Positions 54,069-63,239 of a DNA stretch of 64,000 nt are shown in pieces. The stretch covers positions 6,711,311 through 6,775,310 of the forward strand of contig CM022673.1 of assembly GCA_012295275.1 (NCBI GenBank). Direction: 5' to 3'. Made by a program: the position numbers and the translations under genes. A model generated the notes under the pieces. That model did not search any database and had not been told where the DNA came from. It was given only the letters and a program-made list of their open reading frames with translations. How positions within the stretch are numbered: position 1 is the first letter of the stretch; every line of letters begins with the position of its first letter. Origin of the DNA: Chrysomallon squamiferum (Eukaryota > Mollusca > Gastropoda > Neomphalida > Peltospiridae).

Positions 54069-55313
54069 TGTGTGTGTTTTTCATTTATATATCTATCTTA
54101 TCTCTGGCTTTCTATATATTTTTTCTAATTCGGATTTATATTAATACTTAATACCTAACTCCAGCAGAAGTTGTACAAGTACATTTTATATTACCATTTT
54201 GTCACCATCACCTGAGGGCATAATCTTTACCTGAATTTCGTTAATTATAAATTAAACAGATAATTTTTTTCATTAGGTTAATTAGTCATGAGTTATTTTT
54301 AGATCCAGTTTGTTCTAGTTACTCAGATGTTTTATTTTATTATTATTATCTCTTTTAAATTACATATTATAATTATGATCACTCAAATAACAGACTGATA
54401 GTGTGTTAGATTTGGAAAAAACACTATTTTTTTATTATAATAAAAAAATAATGTATGACTTTTATGACTAATACAACTCGAGTTGTTGATAAAACATTTA
54501 ATTTTTTTTATTTTATGCTCTTTTTTTCGTCATCTTCATTCTCATTATCAAAATCATATTCTTCTCCTTCTTCTTTCTCTTTTTCTTCTTTCTGTTTTTC
54601 CTCTTTTCTTTTTTTTTTTTATTATTCCCCTCTTTCTTCTATTTTAACCTTAAGGTTGGGTGGAGTGGGTGTTACCCGTTCCACGATCATTTGAATAAGT
54701 CTTAATACACTGCAGTATTTGTAGAACAGCCTTTGGGAAATTACGTATATATATGATTTATTTTTGTAAATGAATTTCGATGTAGCTGTACAAAATAGTG
54801 AATATTTTTCAACTTTGCTAGAGGGTACAGAGTTCAGATTAATCTTTGTTTAGGTATTAGGGGAAAGTCTAATTTCTTGATGAGTTGGTAAAAATTTTAT
54901 ATGTCGTGTAGAAAGTTATTTCTGGATGAGTGTCTACGCAGAAAGATAGTTTGATGAGCATACTGTGCTCTGTGTGAGAAATATTAATGCTTGATCAATC
55001 ATGCATAGAGTGTATGGTTAGTGCTGTCATGTCCTGACCAGTATAACAGACTTGCTAATGGCAATCACATAACAATAGGTTGAGATAATAAAAAAAATTA
55101 CCTGATAATGTTTTAGGATTTTTGCTTTAGATGTTGCTGGGTTTGGGTGGTTTTTTTTTTTTTTTATTCTTTTAAATATTTATTTAATGGATCATTTTGA
55201 TATTCCACAGTAACAGGATTCCTCCACCTCCATCACTTCCAGCTCCAAACCCCCCAGACGATCCCAGGTACAACTTCAGAGACATGAGAGATTCAATAGG
55301 TGAGTCTAAATAC

Positions 55314-55366
<53 letters not shown>

Positions 55367-56911
55367 ATGTGTAGTGTGTGTGTGTGCATGTGTGTGTGTC
55401 AGTGTTATCTAGCTATTATCAAATGTTATTTGAAAAGCATTAAATACAGAAGAAAAAAGAAAAAGAAAGAAGATAATTTATAATCACAAATGCATGGCAT
55501 GACTCGAGAAAAACCAGTCTTGAATGAATCATATTTTAAAAACTAGTTTATACTTCTATTTCGAGGTGTGGTTGGAATTTTGCACCTGCTTCAACCTTTC
55601 TTATCAAAGATCAAACAAAGTGGCTTCTCACTTAAAAACAGCTCTGAGCTGGGAATCACTGCATAGACTAAGTCAACTAAACAAGCTACCCGTGAACAAT
55701 TCACTACTCAGTTTATTGCACATGTGTAGAAATAACTTAAGACCCATAAATTTTTTTATACATGAAAAGAATATACAAATATGTGTAAAGAATATTTATA
55801 TGCATATAAATGTTAACTATTATATAAGAGCATATAAAGGTAATCTACAAACACATCAAGATTACTTAAAAATATGTGTGTGTGTGTGTGTGTGTGTGCA
55901 TGCAAAGAATATTTGAGTAATTCTATGAATATTCATATCTGTATAAATAATAAACTTGTTTCTATTCTATATCAAAGTGTGTACATTTTTTATATGTATT
56001 AATAATCATATTGTGAATATTTATAGACATGTAATAATAAAGAACATGTATCTAAATATAAGTATAAAAAAACCTGATGTATGCATTTGTAATAATGCTT
56101 CAGCAAACATTAAAATTTATATCCAAGGAATTATGAACTGTTTCTGCATGTACAAAAACTTGATGTAAATATTAACACAAATTTCACTGTAGGTAATTTT
56201 TTTTTGTCACTTAATATATATAAATTTGATGTGATAGTAAAATAGTCTATGATACTGTTTGTTACCAATTATGTAGGTTAAAAACATATCTATTACACTT
56301 TTAATTTTTTTTAAATTTATTTTCTAAATATTTAAATTTCTTAATATAAAAAATTAATTACTTTCTGTGAATAAACAAATGTTTAAAAAAAAAGAAAGAA
56401 AGAAAAAAAAACAACAACCAACAATTAGTTTCATCACTATAGCAATAGGTAATGGTACTGATCTGAACCATGGAGACATGCCAAGGTGTTGTACTGAACC
56501 TGATAAAAATTGATATTTACACGAGAGAATCAATAAAATTATGACAACAACAACAGTTTAAGAAGTTGCAGGTTACATCCCATTATTGTAGCAGATCCTT
56601 GCATGTATTTAGTCTTAAGATTAATAATAATAACAATAAGAATAAGAAGAAGAAGAAGCAGAAGAAAAGTAGCAGAAGGCAATATTTGTCTCCAGTGACT
56701 TGGTTTTTATTTGATGGCACTGTGATCAGTAAAGATATTAATAAAACTGATGTTTAATTTGAAAAAAAAAAAAGAACCTTTTTTTTTTTTTTTTTTTTTT
56801 AGGTGGAGCACAAAACAGATCAAGTATGTTTGCCCGACCCCCATTCCTCAATGACCGGGGTGATGAGGTGGGGCAGAATGAACTTCTGGAAAGAGATGTG
56901 GTATGCATAAA

Positions 56912-56953
<42 letters not shown>

Positions 56954-59677
56954 AGTATATGTATATAGATAAATACATCAATAAATGAATTGAAAAATAA
57001 ACCATAATTTATAAAAATGCCCGATGCTATGAAGTATACATTTTTCTGTGGTTTTATTGATGGTTTGTTTAGTTAATTTAATAATTGTGTGTGTGTGAGA
57101 TAGAGAGAGAGACATGGAGTCAGTCAGTCAGTCAGTCAGTCACAGTCAGTCAGTCAGTCAGTCAGTCAGTCAGTCAGTCAGTCACAGTCAGTCAGTCAGT
57201 CAGTCAGTCACAGTCAGTCAGTCACAGTCAGTCAGTCAGTCAATTGATCAGTTTTTTATAGTTATTTCTGTAACATCACGATCATACAGTAATGTTTTAT
57301 ATTTAATAACATGTTATTTTTTGTTTTTCTCAGCAATTACTCAATCACTGTTTTGACGACGTTGAGAAGTTTGTAGCCAGACTGCAGCAGGCAGCAGAGT
57401 CGTACAAAGAACTGGAAAAAAGGAGAAAAGAAAGAGGAAACAAGGGAAAGAAGAAACACTCAGGTAAACAAACGAGTTTGATACCTTTGATGTGTCGATG
57501 TTGTTGTTGTTGTTGTTATTATTATTATCATTATCATGTTGTTGTTGTTGTTATATCATTATTTTAAGGATTACTAAAATCATAATTTAAAAAAGTAAAA
57601 TAATAATTTTAAAAAAAGCATCGTATGATATAATGATTATATATATATATGTATACATGCAATGTTATTTAAAACTGTTTTATTTCTAGATGGAATGCTT
57701 AGTGCCAGAGCAAAGCCTCCACCAGCCAGTGACTTTGTCGACATCTTCCAGAAGTTTAAATTAGCTTTCAATTTGCTGGTGAGTGCATCAATCATACTGT
57801 AGAATATAATTAACATTTTTATTTTCTAATATATTAATTTTGTCTCTCCTAAATTTAAAAAAATAAAATCATCATAATTTTCTTTTTTTGCTGTTATTTT
57901 TTTTATTATTATTGCTATTGTTGTATTATTAGTGGTTTTACTATTATCATTACCATTATTATTGATTTTATTATTATTATTACTGATTTCATCATCATCA
58001 TCATCATCATCATCATTATTACCATTATTATTGATTTTATTATTATTATTACTGATTTTATCATCATCATCATCATTACCATTATTATTATTATTACTGA
58101 TTTCATCATCATCATCATCATCGTCATCATCATCACTGTTGTTTTTATTTCCAGGCTAAACTGAAGGCTCACATTCACGACCCCAACGCTCCTGAGCTCG
58201 TTCACTTTCTCTTCACCCCCCTGAGTCTGATCTTCGAGGCGAGCCGGGACCCGGTCCACGGCAACCAGAACCTGTCCGAGCAGGCGGTCACGCCCCTGAT
58301 CAACAACGACGCCAAGCAGCTTCTCCTCAACTGCCTGACGTCGAAGGAGCTGGAGCTGTGGCAGGCTCTTGGAAAACACTGGACGATCACCAGGTAGAAC
58401 GCTGATGTCGCAACGACATTGTGCAAAACTAAAAATTATAATTCAGTTCCAGTGACTTAAGGTTTTTTGGTTTTTTTGACAGAGATAAATAATTATAATA
58501 ATAGGTTGGGTAATGATATAGGTGAAATTCAGTGACGTCAGGTTTATGTTTAATCAGATAAGAATTAATTTCAGTGATTTAAATTTTTAAGACGGATTAA
58601 ATGGTAAAATTTGATATAATTGATATTTGAGGGACTCAAGTTTAAATTTTTTTTTTAAAAAGATAAACTTAACATTTTTGTAAGATAAAATTGAATGTCG
58701 GTAGCATAAATTTAAAAAAAAATTTTTAGAATGATAAATGTGAAGTTTAATTAGGATAAAACTGAATTTGAGTAATAAAAATTTAAGTTTTGAAAACTGA
58801 ATTCTGACAAAATGGATTTGAATTTCATACACGGTAGATTTGATTTTTGAACAAATATAAAAAAAAAATTGATTTCATATGTGGATTTTTGGTGAGGTAA
58901 ATGTGAATGTTGTTTTTTCTCAGTAAGATTGATTCATTAAGTTATTTTTAAAATGCTTTACAGAGAAGAAAGTGGTGTCCAGGTTCCTCCGTATTTACCG
59001 CGATTCTATGATGGCTGGCAACCTGCACCTAGTGTGATTGATGACGGACCTCAGGTAGGTCATTTCTCACCTGTTAAATTTTTTTTTTTTTTTAAATAAA
59101 TAAAAAAAATTAATAATTTGTAGCATTTTGCTTCAGCCTGTGTATGAAATGAAAGAAAAGCTAAATTTAGATGACTGAAGCTTTTGTTTCTTCTGAAAGT
59201 ATTTAGTGAACTTTTCTCTAGATCCTTTTCTGTATTTTTTGATAAAGGAGTTGTTGAGTTTTTTTTTTTTTTTTTTTTTTTTTTTGAAATTTAACAATTT
59301 AATGTTGTTGTTATAACAAAAATATTTTTGCATTGTTTAAATTAGTGGTCAGTTCTGCATGTTTTGAGTTTCTAACTGTTCGTATAAGTAGGGAATTACC
59401 CATAAAATATGCACACACCCCCCAACATAACCCAGAAAACCGTTAGTCTACAATGCTAGAAAAAAATGAAAGAAAGACAGATTATAAATTTTAGACTACA
59501 TATTTATTTTACACTAAATAATTTAGCTACATTTAAGGAACTAAATTTGCAGTTTGTAAATAAACTTGTCATTTGATTTGAACTGACTTATTTAAATTTC
59601 TGGCCTTAAAAAAAAATTCTTTGACTTGTTTATTTACTGGTAAACACTATTTTACATCTGCTCACCCTATTGTCTGT

Positions 59678-59726
<49 letters not shown>

Positions 59727-60019
59727 TGTACTATTGGTTGATTTTTGAGTGTACATACTTTACTGATGTTCCAAATTTGAATCTTGTTTTAATTTAACTA
59801 AATGTAGTGTTTAGTTTGCTGGTTTTGTGTTTTCTTAGTGGAATTATTTCATTCTGAACTGTTAAATACAGTTTTTGATAACTTCAACAGTTTCCTAACA
59901 TTAGGTGATGGTTTGCAGGATTAACTTCATAATTATATTTATTTTACATACTTCTCTTATTTTCATACATTTTCAAATGTTAACATTATACATATTCTAT
60001 AAATCATTTATTTACACTG

Positions 60020-60073
<54 letters not shown>

Positions 60074-60363
60074 CTTTCTTTATTGTATTATTCTTGTTGT
60101 TATTATTTACAAATTTTTATATAGATATATATATACTCGTGTTTTTCATTTTATTTTTGGTTACATTTTAATTATTTATTTATTTATTTAAATTCAAACA
60201 TTTTGCATCTTGGCTTGTGTCACTGTGCTAATATTAATAACATATGAACCACTAACAGGTTCCCTTGGAAACCGCTGTGCTCCACCACTCACAACAGATA
60301 CGAAGTAGGGCCCAAGATCAAGATCCCAGGGCCTTGGTAAAGAAATAATTAAATATATATGTG

Positions 60364-60400
<37 letters not shown>

Positions 60401-61249
60401 CATTAATATACATGTATCAAAATAGCTATAAAATTTAAACAGTGTTCTGCTTTGTTGAGAAATCAGTGGCAGTACAATGTAAAACATAAAAAGTAAAATC
60501 AGCTTTGAAAAACATTTAACATTGTTTTGTCTTGTTACACAACTGTGTTTTTAATAGCAGTAGAAAGTGAAAAAGAAAAATTCACAGTGATGATTTATAT
60601 ATAATTTTTTATGAAGTTTTTGTGGTGGGTTAAATTAATCTTTGTAAAATATTTAGCATTGTTAATTAACCAGTTTTTATTAATTATCAGTGCATGCTTG
60701 AGGTGATTTAATCTTTATCGGTTAAGGAGTTTATTATCAGTTAAATTTTACAGTTGCATATGTATTTAAAATGTTTGTCTTCCTAATTAAGATGAAGTAA
60801 ATTATATATATATATATATATTATAATAAAACAGTAAATTTTTAATATTATAAATATCTGATTAATTGAAGTTAAGTAGTTAATAAATAAATAAATTAAT
60901 TAATTAATAATAATAATAATAATAATAGTAATAATAATAATAATAAAGAAAACTAACAAAACAAGACATATTTTTTTTAAAAATGAGGATTATGTTTAGT
61001 AATTTTACAACAAAATTTTTTAAAACTATTTTTATGAGGAAAAAACAAACTTTAAGATTAAATATAAATTCTTATTATAAAAATCGTGAAGTTCAGTTTA
61101 CATACATATCACAATCCTAACATAAGGTGCATACAGTCAATTTACTGTTACACATAAAAAAAAAACTAACTCACAAGCTTGTAATTATTTGCAAAAACCC
61201 TTTATCTACTAATCAGTGTGATTTTGAACTTCAAATATGATATTATATA

Positions 61250-61293
<44 letters not shown>

Positions 61294-61397
61294 TATATAA
61301 ATATTTTTTAATTACAATTTGTAAATGTTTTATTCAGTGTGTAGTTCAAATACTTTTGTGGTTGTGTAATGTACAGTGCCTGTTACAGCATGGTAAT

Positions 61398-61455
<58 letters not shown>

Positions 61456-61624
61456 AAGAAAAATCAATAAAGCATTTTGCAAGGAATGCAGGGCATATTA
61501 TAAATATACTGAACAAAATGAGTTAGGGGTCATGAATTAATTTGATGTAAAATAACAGCACTCAACTAATTGATATCAATCACTGCAAAAAAAAAATAAT
61601 AATAATAATAATAACAATAATAAT

Positions 61625-61683
<59 letters not shown>

Positions 61684-62022
61684 AAATAAAAATAAAAAAA
61701 TAGAAGAAAAAAATAAAATGTACCTTCAATCAAGACAAATATGAATATGGTATTCCATGATCCATTTATTTAAATTTATTTTGTTCAGTATACTTAGATG
61801 GTTTCCATAATTATGTCAGTCTTTTGTGAAATTTGACCCTGTTAAAAACACTCCTCAACATGTTTTTTTTTTTTTTTTTTTTTTTTGTCAGGCCACATTC
61901 TTTTAGGATTATTTAACACTATTTTATTATAACACGCCAAAGTTATTCTTAACATGTTTAATTTTTCAGAAGAAGTAAACTTTAAAATAGAAATAATTTT
62001 CAAGAAATTGGAAATGTAATCC

Positions 62023-62120
<98 letters not shown>

Positions 62121-62698
62121 GTTTTAAAAAGTGAAAAATATGTTTTCTTCCTCCTAGGCTCCTCCTGCTCCTCACAGACCAATGCAGTTTCCTTCAGATG
62201 ATCCAATTGATTTCAGATCTGGCCGACAGACTGATGGTTTCATCAAGTCAAGTCAGTTTGATCGCAGGCCTAGTCCTCAGACTGTGCCTCCTCCAGGAGT
62301 CCATGGCAAGTCCATGGGGCATGGCTATCAGGAATTTGGGGAACCACAAGAGAGGTGAACAGAAATAATGATGATATTATTGTTATTGTTATAGATATTT
62401 GATTCTGGTTGTAGAGAGAATTGGAGAGAGAGAGAGAGTGAGAGAGAGAGAGAGTGAGAGAGGAGTGAGTGAGAGAGAGTGAGAGTGAGAGTGTGAGAGA
62501 GTGTGAGAGTGAGAGAGTGTGTGAGAGTGAGAGAGAGAGAGAGAGAGTCAGAGAGTGTTAGAGTGAGAGTGAGTGAGAAAGTGAGAGAGTGAGAGTGAGA
62601 GGAGAAACGGAATGAAGAATGTTATTTCTTTTGTTTTTATATTTTTTAACATTTGTTGTTAAAAACAGAGACAATACAGACATATATATAAGTACATT

Positions 62699-62741
<43 letters not shown>

Positions 62742-62980
62742 AAATGGTTTATTAATGCTATACCTACTAATACCTAGTGGGTGTGTGTACGGGTGTGTGT
62801 AAATGAAACATGTCTAATTGTACTTCATCTGACATATTTCAGCAATTATGTTCCTAACAATATTCGAAACACCGCAAAAGCCGTCGAGCCCCCGATTGTT
62901 CCCGTGGTACCCCCCCAGCCGAGGACGCGACAGGAAGAAAACGATGCTTACTTTCAGGAGCTGAAACGAATGGGTGTCAA
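33705..62980 (+). CDS. EPS8: EPS8 (EGF receptor kinase substrate 8), partial gene, coding exons
   Basis: EPS8 links receptor tyrosine kinase signalling to actin: with ABI1 and SOS1 it activates Rac, and its C-terminus caps and bundles actin filaments. Coding exons are 33705-33801 (ATG 33722), 38035-38085, 40466-40560, 46961-47047, 50146-50273, 51178-51345, 52877-52941, 55211-55299, 56803-56900, 57334-57463, 57690-57778, 58155-58393, 58964-59054, optionally 60259-60336, then 62158-62354 and 62843-62980. All junctions are GT..AG and all split codons close: 581 residues without the optional exon. The PTB domain spans about residues 88-215; a proline-rich linker and charged helix follow; residues 332-470 carry the EPS8-typical [28 protein letters not shown] and [14 protein letters not shown]. 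Only the tail of the SH3 domain is encoded. The actin-binding C-terminus must lie past the right edge. Confidence 0.94.
35150..35750. repeat. Degenerate ~100-bp AT-rich tandem array
   Basis: Diverged copies share the order GACAGTTTGGAAG / GTCTAAATAAATAAAC / ATAAATATTTTGTACA. Examples begin near 35440, 35535, 35630 and 35695. Divergence makes the boundaries uncertain. Confidence 0.65.
35828..36250. repeat. Direct duplicate pair
   Basis: The segment at 35828-35984 recurs at 36139-36250. Shared parts are ACACATCCAGTGTCTTCTGG and, after a gap, ACAAAAACAAAACTTTACAA then AATTATTTTGT. The second copy lacks about 45 bp from the middle. Confidence 0.85.
36265..36313. repeat. (GT)n microsatellite
   Basis: About 24 GT units in EPS8 intron 2, immediately downstream of the second copy of the duplicate pair. 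Confidence 0.95.
38035..38085 (+). CDS. EPS8: EPS8 exon 3
   Basis: A 51-bp exon reading (N)[16 protein letters not shown] with AG carried over. The acceptor is a long T tract plus TCAG and the donor is GTGAGA. It is rich in Asp, Tyr and Arg, and lies in the N-terminal extension before the PTB domain. Confidence 0.85.
38086..40465 (+). other. EPS8 intron 3
   Basis: Non-coding. Contents include the hairpin at 38185-38239, a (GACA)n run at about 39128-39170, an A run of about 50 bases at 39548-39591, further A runs at 39903-39926 and (TTG)n near 40146-40165. Minus-strand frames across the AATAAA and GACA runs are artefacts. Confidence 0.7.
38185..38239. repeat. Perfect 19-bp inverted repeat (hairpin)
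   Basis: TAACTTCAGCCTTTAGGAA at 38185-38203 is the exact reverse complement of TTCCTAAAGGCTGAAGTTA at 38221-38239, with a 17-nt loop. It lies in EPS8 intron 3, 100 bp after the exon 3 donor. Confidence 0.9.
40466..40560 (+). CDS. EPS8: EPS8 exon 4
   Basis: It encodes (R)[19 protein letters not shown] then [12 protein letters not shown], very polar, with acceptor GTGCCAACAG and donor GTGAGC. Together with exon 3 it contains the recurring DPYN/DPYR motif. Phase entry is 2 and exit is 1. Confidence 0.85.
42568..42630 (+). mobile_element. Possible tRNA-derived SINE head
   Basis: GCAGCTCAGTGGGAGAGC (42577-42594) matches a tRNA D-arm/A-box pattern closely, and GGTTGCTGGTTAACTCGATT follows where a T-arm/B box would lie. 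It does not fold as an intact tRNA: no acceptor stem or anticodon arm was found. Confidence 0.4.
44097..44472. mobile_element. hAT-type MITE (non-autonomous) with 8-bp target duplication
   Basis: The element at 44105-44464 (360 bp) begins CAGGGATCACC and ends GGTGATCCCTG, a perfect 11-bp terminal inverted repeat. It is flanked by a perfect 8-bp direct repeat ATCTAAAC (44097-44104 and 44465-44472). CAGGG termini and an 8-bp duplication are hallmarks of hAT transposons. Subterminal GCCCGCAGGCC and GAAGTAGCTCTC resemble known hAT ends. No transposase frame is present, so it would depend on an autonomous relative. The perfect duplication suggests a fairly recent insertion. Confidence 0.9.
45640..45880. 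repeat. Diverged ~60-bp tandem repeat
   Basis: Four imperfect copies share the order ATGATCTGTAATTG / TATATATGAC / TCATATTACATG. Divergence and an AT run at about 45748-45768 blur the unit. Confidence 0.5.
46961..47047 (+). CDS. EPS8: EPS8 exon 5: start of PTB domain
   Basis: It encodes (D)[18 protein letters not shown] then [19 protein letters not shown] corresponds to the opening strand of the EPS8 PTB fold (human YxVEHLxTF). The acceptor TAGTTTCAG follows (TTTA)n; the donor is GTAAGT. Confidence 0.93.
47048..50145 (+). other. EPS8 intron 5
   Basis: Non-coding. Contents include A runs at 47405-47431, a tRNA-like A-box head at 48272-48300 (TAGCCTGGTGGTAGAGTA), CA runs at 48969-48989 and 49741-49770, and a 12-bp-derived minisatellite at 49823-50141 reaching the acceptor. 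The stretch 47700-49400 is relatively non-repetitive but has no open frame I recognise. Confidence 0.7.
49823..50141. repeat. TAACTGTTAAA-type minisatellite abutting EPS8 exon 6
   Basis: About 24 imperfect units of AACTG(TG)TTAAAT, 12-14 bp each, with a few variants (TTACATAACTGC, TAAATATCTG). The last unit leads straight into TTGCAG at 50140-50145. Confidence 0.93.
50146..50273 (+). CDS. EPS8: EPS8 exon 6: PTB domain
   Basis: It reads [19 protein letters not shown] then [20 protein letters not shown] and STG, ending in phase 0. IRKL/LRKL, the Gly-x-Trp-Thr (GIWT) turn and the VxIID strand are diagnostic of the EPS8 PTB domain. GC content is clearly higher than the flanks. Confidence 0.96.
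50284..50490. repeat. (TTA)n array at the start of EPS8 intron 6
   Basis: TTA triplets with ACT interruptions start ten bases after the donor. (TTTA)n tetranucleotides occupy about 50985-51120 later in the same intron, which otherwise (50274-51177) holds only T-rich sequence. Confidence 0.93.
51178..51345 (+). CDS. EPS8: EPS8 exon 7: PTB domain
   Basis: This 56-codon phase-0 exon reads [20 protein letters not shown], later [17 protein letters not shown], then [20 protein letters not shown] matches the ESFPL turn and DMHIFQ matches DLHLFQ of vertebrate EPS8, where the domain binds NPxY-like peptides. The donor GTAAGT is used at 51346; an in-frame second donor lies 18 bp further on. Confidence 0.96.
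51820..51880. repeat. (TTTA)n/(TTA)n arrays in EPS8 intron 7
   Basis: TTTA units at about 51800-51828 run into TTA units to 51878. The rest of intron 7 (51346-52876) shows only T- and A-rich simple sequence, including A runs near 52482-52500 and (TTTA)n at 52820-52860. Confidence 0.9.
52877..52941 (+). CDS. EPS8: EPS8 exon 8: end of PTB domain
   Basis: It reads [20 protein letters not shown] plus S, with AG carried over. AQDIVDEL aligns with the C-terminal helix of the PTB fold. The acceptor is TTATTTCAG and the donor GTAATT. Confidence 0.92.
53919..54079. repeat. (AC)n followed by (TG)n, inverted dinucleotide pair
   Basis: About 21 AC units (53919-53960), a 38-bp spacer, then about 38 TG units (54000-54079). 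The two tracts are reverse complements, so the region can form a stem over about 40 bp. It lies in EPS8 intron 8 (52942-55210), which otherwise shows no gene. Confidence 0.95.
55211..55299 (+). CDS. EPS8: EPS8 exon 9: proline-rich linker
   Basis: It reads [18 protein letters not shown] then [11 protein letters not shown]. The [13 protein letters not shown] tract could serve SH3 or WW ligands, fitting a region after the PTB domain. An internal CAG|GTACAA resembles a donor, but using it would break the frame. Confidence 0.9.
55318..55400. repeat. (GT)n microsatellite next to exon 9 donor
   Basis: About 22 GT units start 18 bp after the donor, then imperfect GTGCATGT units. The remainder of intron 9 (to 56802) has another GT run at 55875-55898, AT-rich open frames with no recognisable protein, and ends in T22 plus AG. 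Confidence 0.93.
56803..56900 (+). CDS. EPS8: EPS8 exon 10
   Basis: It reads [20 protein letters not shown] then [12 protein letters not shown] and ends in phase 0. The acceptor is a pure T tract with AG; the donor is GTATGC. This region resembles the linker between the PTB and middle domains of EPS8 (ExxxLLERDV before a helical segment). Confidence 0.92.
56911..57243. repeat. (CAGT)n tetranucleotide arrays in EPS8 intron 10
   Basis: CAGT units at about 56913-56956 and 57117-57242, the second interrupted by CACAGT. The resulting SQSVSQSV open frame (57114-57356) runs into the true exon 11 but is not coding upstream of the acceptor at 57333. Confidence 0.95.
57334..57463 (+). CDS. EPS8: EPS8 exon 11: charged helical segment
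   Basis: It reads [20 protein letters not shown] then [20 protein letters not shown] and KHS. [19 protein letters not shown] is strongly conserved across EPS8 proteins and helical; the [13 protein letters not shown] tail is basic. The acceptor is TTTTTCTCAG and the donor GTAAAC. Confidence 0.96.
57690..57778 (+). CDS. EPS8: EPS8 exon 12
   Basis: It reads [20 protein letters not shown] then [10 protein letters not shown]. AKPPPxxDFxDxFQKFKxxFNLL is an EPS8 family signature. The acceptor is TATTTCTAG and the donor GTGAGT, in phase with both neighbours. Confidence 0.96.
57940..58135. repeat. (ATT)n/(CAT)n triplet region in EPS8 intron 12
   Basis: Repeating blocks of ATTATT-ACTGATTT followed by CATCATCAT recur three times, so a roughly 70-bp higher unit is visible (about 57960, 58030, 58090). 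It lies directly upstream of the exon 13 acceptor at 58154. Confidence 0.88.
58155..58393 (+). CDS. EPS8: EPS8 exon 13: middle conserved domain
   Basis: It is the longest EPS8 exon here (79 codons). It reads [36 protein letters not shown], later [20 protein letters not shown] and [16 protein letters not shown]. [23 protein letters not shown] and the LWxxLGxxW motif match vertebrate EPS8. The exon is notably GC-rich compared with its introns. A 154-codon minus-strand frame across it is a shadow. Confidence 0.97.
58964..59054 (+). CDS. EPS8: EPS8 exon 14
   Basis: It reads [20 protein letters not shown] then [10 protein letters not shown], phase 0 at the end. PPYxPRFxxGWxP is conserved in EPS8 and its paralogues. 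The acceptor is TGCTTTACAG and the donor GTAGGT. Confidence 0.96.
60259..60336 (+). CDS. EPS8: Candidate EPS8 cassette exon (14b)
   Basis: A 78-bp segment bounded by CACTAACAG and GTAAAG is open in phase 0 at both ends, exactly what exon 14 (ends phase 0) and exon 15 (starts phase 0) require. It would read [20 protein letters not shown] then QDPRAL. It stands out as GC-rich in a very AT-rich 3.1-kb intron. Against it: the polypyrimidine tract is poor and I do not recognise the peptide. It could instead be a relic of a dispersed repeat. Confidence 0.5.
61596..61682. repeat. (AAT)n to (AAC)n triplet array
   Basis: About nine AAT/AAC mixed units followed by about 19 AAC units. Confidence 0.95.
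62021..62120. repeat. (ATT)33 array upstream of exon 15
   Basis: About 33 uninterrupted ATT units end 37 bp before the exon 15 acceptor. They create poly-Ile and poly-Asn frames on the minus strand. Confidence 0.97.
62158..62354 (+). CDS. EPS8: EPS8 exon 15: linker before SH3
   Basis: It reads [20 protein letters not shown], later [20 protein letters not shown], then [14 protein letters not shown] with AG carried over. It is rich in Pro, Ser and Gly, typical of the disordered linker before the EPS8 SH3 domain. The acceptor is TCTTCCTCCTAG and the donor GTGAAC. Confidence 0.9.
62421..62605. repeat. (GA)n/(GAGT)n low-complexity tract
   Basis: An impure GA-rich tract with GTGAGA variants; a CA run (62700-62740) follows. 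Together they fill most of the 488-bp intron between exons 15 and 16. Confidence 0.95.
62843..62980 (+). CDS. EPS8: EPS8 exon 16: SH3 C-terminal strand and downstream linker
   Basis: The exon completes the AG carried from exon 15 (AGC, Ser) and reads [18 protein letters not shown], then [19 protein letters not shown] and QELKRMGV, ending AA before GTGAGT. NYVPNNI is the closing strand of the EPS8 SH3 domain (vertebrate FVPNNIL). The preceding 40-odd residues of the SH3 fold (ALYDY-like strand, RT loop, WW of the ligand site) are not encoded in exon 15 or in the intervening intron. Phase is 2 at both ends. The acceptor is GACATATTTCAG. Confidence 0.92.
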
Positions 62981-63239
62981 GTGAGTAATACAGATGATGT
63001 GTTTGATATCAGACTTGCACCATGTTAGCGGTCATTTACGATTCATCTGTCACGACCTTTTCAGAAAACTCTGAATGAAAATTATTTGACGAATGTGTGT
63101 AAATTCAGTAGTACGAAGTAGTGGATGTTGTGTTTAAGTTATTGGACGCGAGAGTTTGTCTGGGAGATGTACCAGTGGAAATGTTCATTGAGGAAGCTTG
63201 CTGTTATCTGACAAAAACTGATTTGCTTCTGATTCAGAC

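Larger units (their letters stand above)
59055..62157 (+). other. EPS8 intron between exons 14 and 15
   Basis: Apart from the candidate exon at 60259-60336, it holds simple repeats: TG run 59681-59724, A run 60025-60070, GT run near 60375-60400, AT run 61254-61291, GT run 61401-61448, AAT/AAC run 61596-61682 and (ATT)n 62021-62120. No SH3-coding exon was found here. Confidence 0.7.

Noticed and set aside
56913-57242. CRISPR-like direct repeats
   Set aside because: The units are tetranucleotide CAGT without spacers, in a eukaryotic intron.
57114-57356. Frame of SQSVSQSV repeats running into EPS8 exon 11
   Set aside because: Generated by the (CAGT)n repeat in the intron; it also reads exon 11 in the wrong frame.
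57915-58379. 154-residue minus-strand frame
   Set aside because: It is antisense to EPS8 exon 13 and then to CAT/ATT triplet repeats.
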